The notes beneath the pieces were generated by a model. That model saw only the letters and a list, made by a program, of their open reading frames with translations. It was not told where the DNA came from and searched no databases. Both the position numbers and the translations under genes were made by a program. A stretch of DNA of 64,000 nt from Acidobacteriota bacterium (lineage in GTDB: Bacteria; Acidobacteriota; Terriglobia; Versatilivoradales; Versatilivoraceae): the NCBI GenBank assembly GCA_028875575.1, contig JAPPDF010000100.1:70413-134412 (forward strand), in the 5' to 3' direction. The first letter of the stretch is position 1. Each line of letters starts with the position of its first letter. Of this stretch, positions 51,069-61,865 are shown in pieces.

Positions 51069-52357
51069 GGAATTTCCAAAACAATTTTCGGAAAAAGGAT
51101 CCCGGAAAAGGCCAGCCAGGCTGCCAGCAAGGTGAGTACGATATTCAGCGTCTGACCCGACCAGTAGAGCAGCAACGGCCGTCCCCCGGCCATTTGCCGC
51201 GCCAGCGCACGAAAGTCGGATTCAAGTCCTATGCAAAGGAATGCCAGGCAGAACAGCCAAGTACGAATGGCCTTGGATGCCTGCAGGGACTGGCCTACCG
51301 ACTCGGTTCCCAGCAGGGGGACCAGCACGAGCGAAACCACGCAGGAGGCTGCAATGAAACCCAGGACGAATTTGGGAAACCGATTCCAGATCTCGATCGC
51401 TCCGGGACGACGGCCCTCGTTTGGCTCCACTCGTGTGACCCAATAGAGGGCGATCAAGAGGGCTACCAGGCCAATGGAAGCGTTTTGAATCATCTTGATC
51501 ACCGCAGCCGCCTGCATGGATTGGTCTCCCAACATCTGTCCGGCAGCCACCACCGCGCCGGTGGAGTCGATGGTCCCTCCCAGCCAGGCGCCGGCTACAA
51601 TCATGTCCAGTTCCATCCAGCGGCAGACCAGAGGCATGAGGACCATCATCAGCACCGTGAAGATCAGGGTCATGGCCACGGCCAGTGTCAGTTCCTCCTT
51701 CTTGGCCTTGCTGGCGCTGGCCGCGGCGATGGCCGCGGAGACCCCGCAGACGGATGTAGCCGCGGCGATGGTGACGGCGAAGGACGGCGCCAGTTTAAGC
51801 CGCCGGTAACCAAACCAGAACATGGAGACCAGAACAACCGGTGTGACTCCCCAGGCTACGAGGACGCCGTACCGGCCAAGAGTGAGGATGTTGCCAAATA
51901 TGATCTCGGCCCCCAGGATCACCAGGCCGGTCTTGATGAATAGCTCCGAACGCACCGAGGGTTTCAGCCATGAAGGGACTCCCAGCAGGTTGCTCCAGGC
52001 CAGTCCGATCAGTAGAGCCCACAGGGCATAACTCAGGCCGTAAGCCGCCAGGCTGCGATTCCCGGCAACGAGAAAACTGAGCAGGGCCAGGCAGAACAGA
52101 ACAGGGAATCCGACCGCGAAACGACCGGCCTGCCGCTGGATGGCGCCCATAGCCAGCACGGACAACCCTCCAAGCCCAATCATCAGGAGCAGCAACGGCA
52201 CCCCGGGTACCGCCGCCAGGACTTCATCGAGGGTCTGCCACTTGGGAATTTTGGGAACCGCCGAAACCACACCCAGAAACACTGCTCCCAAAACCAGGAA
52301 TCCGATCCAGACGGCCCACCAGTCCTCCACGGTAACCAGTTTTTTCCAGGCGCGCAT
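51065..52357 (-). CDS. YeiH/YadS-family membrane protein, putative sulfate exporter
   Basis: 430 residues with about ten membrane segments. It belongs to the family known as conserved hypothetical 698 (putative sulfate exporter): FIKTGLVILGAEIIFGNI, TPVVLVSMFWFGYRRL, AAATSVCGVSAAIAAAS and GGTIDSTGAVVAAGQML. Transport function is proposed but poorly tested. The ATG at 52357 follows GGAG and lies a few bases after the SDR stop; a GTG at 52366 overlapping that stop is the alternative. It is co-oriented with the SDR gene and probably co-transcribed. Its 3' end overlaps the queD stop by four bases. Confidence 0.85.
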   Translation of the reverse strand: MRAWKKLVTVEDWWAVWIGFLVLGAVFLGVVSAVPKIPKWQTLDEVLAAVPGVPLLLLMIGLGGLSVLAMGAIQRQAGRFAVGFPVLFCLALLSFLVAGNRSLAAYGLSYALWALLIGLAWSNLLGVPSWLKPSVRSELFIKTGLVILGAEIIFGNILTLGRYGVLVAWGVTPVVLVSMFWFGYRRLKLAPSFAVTIAAATSVCGVSAAIAAASASKAKKEELTLAVAMTLIFTVLMMVLMPLVCRWMELDMIVAGAWLGGTIDSTGAVVAAGQMLGDQSMQAAAVIKMIQNASIGLVALLIALYWVTRVEPNEGRRPGAIEIWNRFPKFVLGFIAASCVVSLVLVPLLGTESVGQSLQASKAIRTWLFCLAFLCIGLESDFRALARQMAGGRPLLLYWSGQTLNIVLTLLAAWLAFSGILFPKIVLEIP

Positions 52358-52362
52358 ATCGG

Positions 52363-53163
52363 TCACTCCATTTTGGGTTTGGGTCCATAGTGGTTGAAAG
52401 AGGGAATCAGCGGGCCGGCCGTAATACCGCCGTCGACTGAAATCACCTGGCCGGTGATCCAGTCGGTATCGGGACTGGCCAGGAACACTGCCGTCCTGGC
52501 GACGTCGTGAGGTGTCCCGAATCGGCCCAGAGGTGTGTACTGCATCCAGGCCTTGTAGAGTGCCGAGTCCGCGGCAGGCGGAGGGTCCTTGGGAACCGGG
52601 ACGGCTCCCGGAGCAATGCAGTTGATCTGGATATTCCATTCGGACAAATCAAAGGCGGCTCCCCGGGTAAAGTTGATGATGCCGGCCTTGGTGGCTTCGT
52701 AAAGCGACCCCTGATGTGTGCCTCCGAGTCCATGGACGGAAGACATGGTCACGATCTTTCCGCGCCCTCGCCCGGTCATGAGGCGGGCTCCTTCTCTGAC
52801 CGTCAGATAGGTGCCGATCAAATTGGTCCGAATGACCCGCTCAAAGTCGTCGAGGGTGGAATCGAGCAGGGGTCTGGCGACTCCGATTCCCGCGTTGGCG
52901 ACCAGAATATCCAGGTGCCCGAAACGGTCGCGGGTGGTTGCGAACAGCTTTTTGACCTGGGCTTCATCCGAGACATCGGTTCTCAAGACCTCGGCCCGGC
53001 GCCCCAGGCCAGCTACCTTGGCCGCTGTTTTCTCCGCTTCCGCCCGGTCGCTGTGATAGACCACCACGCAGTCGGCGCCTTCCGAGGCGAAAGCCTCGCA
53101 GATGCCGGCTCCCAGGCCACCGGAGGCTCCGGTCACTACAGCTACTTTGTCCTTGAGTCGCAT
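52363..53163 (-). CDS. Short-chain dehydrogenase/reductase
   Basis: 266 residues, classical SDR. The cofactor motif is TGASGGLGAGICEA, then NAG in VANAGIG, the catalytic Ser in MSSVHGLGG and the YxxxK pair in LYEATKAG, ending with GQVISVDGGITAG. The fold reduces or oxidises alcohols and ketones with NAD(P)(H); the substrate cannot be read. A long proline-rich insert (VPVPKDPPPAADSA) lies near the substrate lid. The transporter gene follows within a few bases. Confidence 0.9.
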   Translation of the reverse strand: MRLKDKVAVVTGASGGLGAGICEAFASEGADCVVVYHSDRAEAEKTAAKVAGLGRRAEVLRTDVSDEAQVKKLFATTRDRFGHLDILVANAGIGVARPLLDSTLDDFERVIRTNLIGTYLTVREGARLMTGRGRGKIVTMSSVHGLGGTHQGSLYEATKAGIINFTRGAAFDLSEWNIQINCIAPGAVPVPKDPPPAADSALYKAWMQYTPLGRFGTPHDVARTAVFLASPDTDWITGQVISVDGGITAGPLIPSFNHYGPKPKME

Positions 53164-53420
53164 CCTGCCTCCTTTGGTTAAGGACGAGCCGCTCCGAAAT
53201 ATCTCGCCGGTTCGTTCCTTGTGAAGAATAATTTCAAGCCATCAATAACTTGAAGGTCATGTGTTAAACCGATTCGATAAGGAGTGATGGGAACCCTTTG
53301 GCTATTGGCAAGCCTGACCAGGCGGCCTGAAAGGGCTGAGCTTGTCAATCCTGCTCCGCGGTCGGTCAGCCCCATGAAATCCGTGGCTGAAATAGTGCCG
53401 GGGAAACCGGAGGATTGGCC

Positions 53421-54329
53421 TCAAGTCTGTCCGAACCAGGATGCCTCCGCCACTTCGCTCCAACGCTTACGGATCGCATCGAATTGAGAGGAGGGCAGGG
53501 GACCGGCTTCGAGCAGGGCAGCGTTCTGTCTCCACCGCCCTGGCGTCAGCGTGCCCACGATGGCCGTGTGCACGCCGGGGGCGCTCAAGGTGAAACGCAG
53601 CGCCGTCGAAATCGAAGTCTCCAGTTCGTCCTTGACGAAGGGATAGTTCAACCGCTGGAGGCGATCCCAATAGGTGTGGTGGTAGGAATTGGCGGGCTGC
53701 CTTCCGGTTCTCCAGGCAGCATTGGCCAGCGGGCGCTTGGCGATCACGCCCAGGTGTTGTTCATGGGCCAGGGGAAGCGCCAGATCCAGCGCTTCCTGAT
53801 CGGCAATGCTGATGGAAATCTGCAGGCAATCGAAGGCCTGGCATTGCGCCGCGTAATAGGCGGCCCGGCTGTCGCCGCTGTAACCGATGTAGCGGCAATA
53901 GCCCCGTTCCCGTGCACGCTGCAGGGCTTCGATCACCGTTCCCTCGAGCAGAGCGTCTTCCGAACAACTGTGCAGTTGGACCAGGTCCAGGCAGTCGGTC
54001 CGCAGTCGCCGCAAGCTGCGTTGGATGCTCCGCAGCAGCGAGTCCTGCCGCCAGTCCTCCCCCGGCAGTCCATTCGGATGGCCGCACTTGGTGAACAGGT
54101 AGTAATCCTGGCGGCGTCCCGAAACGGACCGCCCTATGAGCTCCTCGCTGGACCCGTAGCACTCGCCGGTGTCGATCAGGTTCAATCCCTCGTCCAAAGC
54201 AGCGTTGAGCAGGCGTGTCACCGTCTCCAGCGATGCCCCCGGACTTTCCAAACCGATTTCGGCGCCCCCGAAACCGAGGATACTGACCTCCATGTCGGTT
54301 TTGCCCAGTCTTCTGAGTTCCACTTCCAC
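53421..54329 (-). CDS. Aldo/keto reductase family protein
   Basis: 302 residues. The catalytic tetrad is complete: D53 and Y58 in LIDTGECYGSSE, K81 in LFTKCG and H120 in DLVQLHSC. The N-terminus RRLGKTDMEVSILGFGGAEIG is typical of bacterial AKRs. These NADPH-dependent enzymes act on varied carbonyls or sugars. The gene stands alone, 257 bases upstream of the SDR gene in the same direction. Substrate unknown. Confidence 0.9.
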   Translation of the reverse strand: MEVELRRLGKTDMEVSILGFGGAEIGLESPGASLETVTRLLNAALDEGLNLIDTGECYGSSEELIGRSVSGRRQDYYLFTKCGHPNGLPGEDWRQDSLLRSIQRSLRRLRTDCLDLVQLHSCSEDALLEGTVIEALQRARERGYCRYIGYSGDSRAAYYAAQCQAFDCLQISISIADQEALDLALPLAHEQHLGVIAKRPLANAAWRTGRQPANSYHHTYWDRLQRLNYPFVKDELETSISTALRFTLSAPGVHTAIVGTLTPGRWRQNAALLEAGPLPSSQFDAIRKRWSEVAEASWFGQT

Positions 54330-54689
54330 TCCTCATTCCGGCTTGGTCGATTAGCCTATCACAGTGACTGGTGGATAGCCGTGTCACCACCCTACGGTGC
54401 GAATCATTCGAGAAAAATCGGTCAATCGTTAGTCAAGATGAACCACAAATGAACACCAATAGACACGAATTCAGATCAACCTTTCCAACCACAAAAAGCA
54501 CAAGAGTCACAATTTGTTTTTGTGCCTCTTGTGGCCAATCCTGGTAAGCGTCCCGCTGCCGAATCTTGCAAAAGGCTCAACGCATCAATCCGTTTATTGG
54601 TGCTCATGCGTGGTTCGTCTTCAAAATCGATGGGCTGTTTTCCTTTGAATGATCCGCGAGGCAAGGCAGGCGGCGGTCAACCCGGCAAC
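54330..54689. repeat. GxxExxY-associated intergenic repeat, second locus
   Basis: The gap between two minus-strand genes is filled by the same debris as near 35.4 kb: ACCAATAGACACGAATTC, a 13/14 inverted repeat (CACAAGAGTCACAA at 54499-54512, TTGTGCCTCTTGTG at 54520-54533), GTAAGCGTCCCGCTGCCGAA and TCTTGCAAAAGGCTCAA. The AATACACGAATT-like end reads as a broken MNTNRHEF peptide. No intact gene is present. Confidence 0.65.
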
Positions 54690-56666
54690 TCAGCCGCTGA
54701 GCAGCAGGGTTTCTGCATGCTCCAACGATTCCGGGGTGCCGTAAAGCACCAGCACATCGTCTTGCTTCAACACGGTGTCGGCGTTCGGTTGTCGTCCGAC
54801 GATCCCTTGCCGTCGAATTGCGGTGACCAGAATTCCCTCGTCGGGAAGACGCAGTTCGGCCAGGGAACGACCCACTGCGGCGGCTCCTTCAGGAAGGGTC
54901 AGCGCCTGCAATTGCTCCCGGAATGCATGGGACTCGTCCAGCACCTGGGCGTCTTCCCTGGGAAAGACGCTGCGGAGCATGCGGTAGCGGTGGCCCCTGA
55001 TTCTGGCCACCTTGTGCACAATTCGAGAGATGGGCATGTCCAGAAGGAGCAAGAGGTGAGAAGCCAGCATGAGCGCGGCTTCCAGGGAGTCCGGGACGAT
55101 TTCGGTGGCCCCGGCAGTCTGAAGGCTGTTCAGTTCCGTATCGTCGCGCGTGCGAACCAGAATGGGCACGTCCGGGCGTAGCTCTTTTGCCGTCCGGACG
55201 ACTTTGAGGGCGCCCAGGCTGTCGGAGAAGCTGATGACAACCACGCTGGCATTGGCGAGGCCGACGCTTTCCAGGACATCGCGTTGAGACGCATCCCCGA
55301 AGTTGACCGGATCGCCGGCCTGCCTGGCGGTCCGTACACGGTAGGCATCCAGATCCAGTGCAATATATTCGAAGCCCTCCTGCTCGAGAATTCGGGCCAG
55401 GTTCTGGCCCACCCTGCCGTAGCCGCAGATGATGACGTGCCGCCGCTTGGCTACTGCCTTGGTGGCAGCTTGCTGAAGAGCCAACTGATGGGCCTCGGGA
55501 TCTTCTCCGGAAATCAGCCATCCCGCAAGGGTCCGATTATGGCGAATCAGCATTGAGCTCAGGACCATGCTGGCGACGATGCCCGCCAGCAGCAACTGGG
55601 CGACACCCGGGTCCAGCACGTTCTCCTGTAATGCCAGCGCCAGCAGAGCGATGCCGAATTCGCCTCCCTGGGCCAGAACCAGCCCGGCCCGAAGCGAGGC
55701 ATGCCAACCGCCAAGGGAAAAACGAGATAAAATACATATAATCACTCCCTTACCAACTATTAGAGCCAACACCGTCAAGCCCACCGAGGCGATCTGGTCG
55801 GCCAGCACCAGAAAATCCAGCCGGGTGCCGATGACGATGAAAAACAGTCCCAGCAGGACGTCCCGAAAGGGCCGAATGTCGGCTTCAACCTGGTGCCGGT
55901 ATTCGGTCTCCGAAAGCATCAGGCCGGCAAGGAAACCACCTACGGCAAGCGACATGCCGACGGCGTGCATGAACCATGCCGCGCCCAGTACAATCAGCAA
56001 CAGGGTCAAGGTAAAGAGCTCGGGGCTGCGCCTGTGGGCGACCTCGTGAAAGAGTGGCCGCAGCAAGCGATGGCCGGCCACCAGGACGATGACCAGCGCT
56101 GCAACGGCTTCACCCAGTGCCAATAGAATCTGGACGGGCGGCAGCCGATCGCCTTGGGCAGCCAACGAGATCAGCATGAGAAAGGCAATGACGACCATAT
56201 CCTGAAACAGGAGAGTCGCCACCGCGCAACGGCCGTGGCTCTGGTCCAACTCCAGTTGCTCGCGAAGCTGCTTGATCACGATCACGGTCGAAGACATGGC
56301 CACCGCGCCGCCCAGAATGACCGCAGAGGAGAGTGGAAGCCCCGCCCAAGAGGCAACCGTTGCAGCAAGTAGCGTAGTCACCAGAACCTGGGCGCCTCCA
56401 ACGCCGATCATTTGCCAGCGCATGGCGACCATTCGGGGCAAGGAGAATTCAAGGCCCAGTGTGAAGAGCAGGAAAACGACCCCGAACTCCGCCAGGAATC
56501 CGGTTTCGCCGGATGAGGAGAACAAGCCGAACACAGCGGGCCCCAACAGCATTCCCACCAGGATGTATCCCGGCGCCGTTGGAAGCTCCAGTCGCCGGAA
56601 TACGGTTACGACCAACACGGCTGATCCCAGAAGCAGGAGAACGTTTGCGAGGCCTATTTCATTCAT
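54690..56666 (-). CDS. Kef-type K+/H+ antiporter with TrkA-N and TrkA-C domains
   Basis: 658 residues. The N-terminal ~390 residues form a Na/H-exchanger membrane domain (TAPGYILVGMLLGPAVFGLF, FLLFTLGLEFSLPRM, GGFLAGLMLSETEYRHQVEADIRPFRDVLLGLFFIVIGTRLD). A RCK/TrkA-N domain follows with the NAD motif HVIICGYGRVGQNLARIL, and a TrkA-C domain ends it (SLAELRLPDEGILVTAIRRQG). KefB/KefC-like proteins export K+ in exchange for H+. The gene is full length and stands alone. Confidence 0.9.
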   Translation of the reverse strand: MNEIGLANVLLLLGSAVLVVTVFRRLELPTAPGYILVGMLLGPAVFGLFSSSGETGFLAEFGVVFLLFTLGLEFSLPRMVAMRWQMIGVGGAQVLVTTLLAATVASWAGLPLSSAVILGGAVAMSSTVIVIKQLREQLELDQSHGRCAVATLLFQDMVVIAFLMLISLAAQGDRLPPVQILLALGEAVAALVIVLVAGHRLLRPLFHEVAHRRSPELFTLTLLLIVLGAAWFMHAVGMSLAVGGFLAGLMLSETEYRHQVEADIRPFRDVLLGLFFIVIGTRLDFLVLADQIASVGLTVLALIVGKGVIICILSRFSLGGWHASLRAGLVLAQGGEFGIALLALALQENVLDPGVAQLLLAGIVASMVLSSMLIRHNRTLAGWLISGEDPEAHQLALQQAATKAVAKRRHVIICGYGRVGQNLARILEQEGFEYIALDLDAYRVRTARQAGDPVNFGDASQRDVLESVGLANASVVVISFSDSLGALKVVRTAKELRPDVPILVRTRDDTELNSLQTAGATEIVPDSLEAALMLASHLLLLLDMPISRIVHKVARIRGHRYRMLRSVFPREDAQVLDESHAFREQLQALTLPEGAAAVGRSLAELRLPDEGILVTAIRRQGIVGRQPNADTVLKQDDVLVLYGTPESLEHAETLLLSG

Positions 56667-56835
56667 GGCAATGAGAAAATTGAGAGATTACAGGCAGGCG
56701 GCCCGAAAGCGCGGAATGGAACAGAGCCTGCAATGGGTAGTATATCGAGCGCCGCTGGAATGGTTCCATGCCATATTGGCTGGCCCTTCAGGCACGGCTT
56801 CGGGAAGAATCGGCGCATCCGGGCCTCCGAGCACA

Positions 56836-56863
56836 ACTTCCGATAACGTATCTTATGTCAACT
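56836..56863 (+). other. Candidate dif site (XerC/XerD recombination site)
   Basis: A 28-base site with two 11-base arms and a 6-base centre: ACTTCCGATAA, CGTATC, TTATGTCAACT. The right arm matches the B. subtilis dif right arm (TTATGTAAACT) at 10 of 11 and the E. coli XerD arm (TTATGTTAAAT) at 9 of 11; the left arm matches B. subtilis (ACTTCCTAGAA) at 9 of 11. The inner TAA/TTA halves are palindromic as required. It lies in an intergenic gap, as dif sites usually do, and a Xer recombinase gene is in this window. Recombination activity is inferred. Confidence 0.72.
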
Positions 56864-57039
56864 TTTATAAAAACCGCGTGAACCTGCGAGTGTGCAGGGT
56901 GGCTTGGGTGGACATCGGTTCCCTGCCGGGCGGGACAAGTCCGGAGCGTGAAGATCATGTCGAAGCAGCTGTCTTGGCTAGCCCGCATTCCTCACCAGGC
57001 CTCTGGTGGCATGATGAAAAGCAGTTAATCTTCAGTAGG

Positions 57040-57226
57040 TTGATTGGCTCCCAATAAAGGCCATGCGGGAAACAGACGGCGCTGGGCATGCCCTGGCTTG
57101 TCCTTTTCCCTTCAGCGCGCACAGGCTCCCTCGACCGTAGAAACCGCTACGCTCTTCGGTCGCGAGCACGCGCTGAAGGGAAAATTCCTGCGCCATGATC
57201 ATGCCCCCTGGTGAGAAATGCGGGCT
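57040..57226 (-). repeat. Structured hairpin element, copy B
   Basis: Inverse copy of 41147-41332. Read on the minus strand it starts CCCGCATTTCTCACCAGGGG and GCATGATCATGGCGCAGG, then the hairpin with outer stem CCCTTCAGCGCG/CGCGCTGAAGGG and loop CGGTTT. It ends near GGGAGCCAATCAA. The outer stem is a perfect 12 pairs here. Confidence 0.75.
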
Positions 57227-57302
57227 AGAATAGGCGTAGCGGTGGTTAACCGAACGTGGCAGGCATGCCGATGAGCATGGAAGCAGTGGCCGGCGGCGCC
57301 CA

Positions 57303-59645
57303 ATGAGAATTCTTCGCCAATCGATATTCCTGGAAATCGCAGGCTCCTTCGGGCTGGGCGCGCTGGTATTTAGTGCTGTCCTGTTGACCAACGAAGTGTC
57401 CAGTCGGCTGATGGAGACCCTGGTTCAGGAGAACATCACCCTGCAGGAAGCCGGTTTGCTTTTCCTTTGCATCCTGCCCAAGGTGCTGACCTTCTCCATT
57501 CCCATGTCGGTCTTGTTGGGCATTCTGATCTGCTTTGGGCGCCTGTCCGCCGACAGTGAAATTACTGCCATGCGATCTTCCGGAATCGGTCTCAGAAACT
57601 TGCTGTGGCCGGTATTGATCTTTTCGGCGGTGGTGGGTTCTCTGGCCCTGTTGAATTCCAACTTGTGGTCTCCCAGAGCCACTCACCGCTTGACACTGAT
57701 CAAGGATGAAATTGCGCTCAAGTCGCTCAACACCGCCGTCCGGAGAGGCGTTTTCGAAGAGCGTTTTCCCGGTCGAGTGGTCTACGTCATGGATACGACC
57801 CCCGACCGGCGTTCCTGGAAGGGTATTTTTCTGGCTGAGGTAACCGAGGCCAATTGGCCCAAGACCACCTTTTCCCGCCAGGGTGGACTGCTCAACCGTC
57901 CGGGCCGGCGTGAGCTGCAGCTCAATCTTCAACAGGGTGCGACCTACGAGGTGGTGCCGGGAAAAGAAGGCACCGTGCGTGTCACTTCCTTCGAGGAAGC
58001 TACGGTTCCCCTCTTCAAGGCTATGGGTGCCCCCGCCGATGCACCCAGGGACAGGACCATAGCCGAGATGGATTCGCTCGAGCTCTATGGCAAGCTGATC
58101 TCCGAGGCCTCGACCGGCAGCGACATCCACCGCAGAAAGGCGGTCATTGAGTTCAATCGTCGACTGGCGCTTCCCCTGGCGGTCTTTGTGTTTTCCATTC
58201 TCGGGCTCCCACTGGGAGTTGTCACCAGGAGGAGCGGCAAGTCTTTCGGGTTCGTCATCAGCCTGATCATCTTCCTGGTCTATTTCATCCTTTTTTCCCA
58301 GGGTCTGGCTTTTGCCGAAAGTGGTCATATCCCGGCCTTCCTGGGTCCCTGGTTGGCGAACCTGGTGTTTCTGATGTTGGGATTGTTTCTCTTGCTGACC
58401 GCGGAAAGACAGTTTTCCTGGGGGAGGCTGTTTCGTCCTCTGGTCAACTCTCTCTGGGGCGTTGCCCGCAGACTGCGCGAGAACGGTGTCGGTTCCCGCG
58501 CTCCCATTCGAAGTCAAAGGAGTCCACGGGGCGGCATCATGCACTTCCCTGCCGGTTGGACCCTGGACAAGTACATCCTCAGCGGCTTCCTGAAATTTTT
58601 CCTTCTGGTGCTTTCCGCCTTCGTCGTGCTCTTCGTGCTGTTTACCTTCTTTGAACTGCTCAGTGACATCGTGGAGCAAGGCATTTCCGGTTGGACCGTT
58701 TTCGACTACTTCCTTTTCCTGATTCCCCACATCCTGGTGCAGATGATCCCGTTCAGCGTCCTGGTAGCCGCACTGGTGAGCTTCAGCCTGCTGACGCGAA
58801 CCTCGCAGATCGTGGCCATGAAATCCTCTGGAATCAGTCTTTACCGGCTATCTTCTCCGGTTTTGCTTGCCGCCCTCTTGTTCAGCGCCGGTTCCTTCAT
58901 GTTGCAGGAACACATCCTCCCATCCGCCAACCAGAAGCAGGATGATTTGAGGCGTGTCATCAAGGGGCGCAATCCTCAGACCAAACGCCCCACCCGCAAA
59001 TGGATGATGGGCGAACGGAACCGTATCTTCCACTACAATTTTTTCGACGATGAGATCAATGTCTTCAATCGAATTTCCGTGTTTGACTTCGATCCGCAGA
59101 CGCTTGCGGTGACCCGGATGGTCTTTGCCGAGAAAGCCGGGTGGGACCGGAATCGGTCCGGATGGGTGTTCGAGGAGGGCTGGGCTCAGGGGTTCAGCCA
59201 TGACCGGCCCCAGCAGGCCCAGTTTCTGACGTTTGACCGAGAGCTGATCGGGTCCATTGGAGAGCGGCCCGACTACTTCAAGAAAGAAGTGCGTCAGTCG
59301 TCCAAAATGAGTTACCAGGAATTGGGGAGTTATATTGAGGATCTGGGTCGGAGCGGGTTCGACGTCGTGCGGCTGAAGGTCGCCTGGCACAGCAAGCTGT
59401 CCTTTCCGCTGGTGAGCTTGACCATGGCCATGATTGCGATTCCCTTTGCTTTTTCGACGGGCCGGCGAGGTTCACTCTACGGTATCGGCCTCAGCATCGT
59501 AGTCGGAATCAGCTACTGGGTCTTGCAGGGGTTCTTCGAACAGATCGGGAGCGCGGGCAAGCTGGAGCCACTACTGGCCGCCTGGGCCCCCAACCTGGTT
59601 TTCGGGGCCGGAGGCGTCTATCTGCTCTTTACCGTTCGAACCTAG
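57303..59645 (+). CDS. Fused LptF-LptG lipopolysaccharide export permease
   Basis: 780 residues, twice the length of one LptF or LptG. Residues 1-~395 are one YjgP/YjgQ unit (ALLFLCILPKVLTFSIPMSVLLG, LSADSEITAMRSSGIG). Residues ~417-780 are a second (WTLDKYILSGFLKFFLLVLS, LIPHILVQMIPFSVLVAALV, RTSQIVAMKSSGIS). Each has four expected membrane helices, a beta-jellyroll periplasmic part and the coupling-helix motif (EITAMRSSG, QIVAMKSSG) that contacts LptB. LptFG with LptB pulls LPS from the inner membrane. The linker (residues ~380-415) is Arg-rich. I see no frameshift, so this is a real fusion. Confidence 0.92.
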   Translation: MRILRQSIFLEIAGSFGLGALVFSAVLLTNEVSSRLMETLVQENITLQEAGLLFLCILPKVLTFSIPMSVLLGILICFGRLSADSEITAMRSSGIGLRNLLWPVLIFSAVVGSLALLNSNLWSPRATHRLTLIKDEIALKSLNTAVRRGVFEERFPGRVVYVMDTTPDRRSWKGIFLAEVTEANWPKTTFSRQGGLLNRPGRRELQLNLQQGATYEVVPGKEGTVRVTSFEEATVPLFKAMGAPADAPRDRTIAEMDSLELYGKLISEASTGSDIHRRKAVIEFNRRLALPLAVFVFSILGLPLGVVTRRSGKSFGFVISLIIFLVYFILFSQGLAFAESGHIPAFLGPWLANLVFLMLGLFLLLTAERQFSWGRLFRPLVNSLWGVARRLRENGVGSRAPIRSQRSPRGGIMHFPAGWTLDKYILSGFLKFFLLVLSAFVVLFVLFTFFELLSDIVEQGISGWTVFDYFLFLIPHILVQMIPFSVLVAALVSFSLLTRTSQIVAMKSSGISLYRLSSPVLLAALLFSAGSFMLQEHILPSANQKQDDLRRVIKGRNPQTKRPTRKWMMGERNRIFHYNFFDDEINVFNRISVFDFDPQTLAVTRMVFAEKAGWDRNRSGWVFEEGWAQGFSHDRPQQAQFLTFDRELIGSIGERPDYFKKEVRQSSKMSYQELGSYIEDLGRSGFDVVRLKVAWHSKLSFPLVSLTMAMIAIPFAFSTGRRGSLYGIGLSIVVGISYWVLQGFFEQIGSAGKLEPLLAAWAPNLVFGAGGVYLLFTVRT

Positions 59646-60198
59646 CGTTGGGCTTTTAAATTGCGTTGACTCATTAAGCAGCCGAGGGAGCAGCCGATCG
59701 GGTTTTTCATCCTGTCCATTCGTGTAGATCAGTCCGGGAACCAGGGTCGGCACTGTGGAGTTCGAGTGCGGTTACCGCTGCTTGGTGGCGAGAGAACTCG
59801 TTTTTCGTCCAGCCCTTCTTCGAGGCGTTTGCAAAATTCGTCAGGGGGATCTTTGCAGGGAATGGCCACAAGAGGCACAAAATAACAAAAAAGCCGGTCA
59901 AGGCGACGCCATGCGAATCAACTTCGGATCGTCAAGACTCGAAATTAGACAACGCGTTTTGTGACTTTTGTGCTTTTTGTGGTGAACCCGCATCGCTCAC
60001 CAGGTCGCACCCGATATTGAAAAAGGCAGGACATCACTTTCGGCGACACAATGACCTGGCCAGTTTAGAAAGTCGCAAGATACACTTTCTTCGTGTACCT
60101 TCGTCGTCCTTCGTGCCCCTTCGTGGATATCTTTTTGTCCTTCCGATGCCTCCGTGGATTGACAACCGATACGCCCTGCCCTTGGTGAGAAGCGCGGG
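59646..60198. repeat. GxxExxY-associated repeat-rich gap, third locus
   Basis: About 550 bases between convergent lptFG and ahcY. Pieces shared with the other loci are TTTGCAAAATTCGTCAG, GGCCACAAGAGGCACAAAA, TTTTGTGCTTTTTGTGGTG, CACCAGGTCGCACCCGATA with TTGAAAAAGGCA, TTCGTGTACCTTCGTCGTCC and a TTGGTGAGAAGCGCGGGTC end at ~60182-60200. No intact frame is present. Confidence 0.6.

Positions 60199-61865
<1,667 letters not shown>

Larger units (their letters stand above)
56667..57302. other. Long intergenic region carrying dif-like site and hairpin element
   Basis: About 636 bases between the divergent Kef and lptFG genes. It holds the dif-like site (56836-56863), a GC-rich patch (CCGGCAGGGAACCGATGTCC on the minus strand), the CTCACCAGGCCTCTGGTG palindrome near 56990-57008, and the hairpin element copy B (57040-57226). 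No gene is convincing. Confidence 0.6.
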
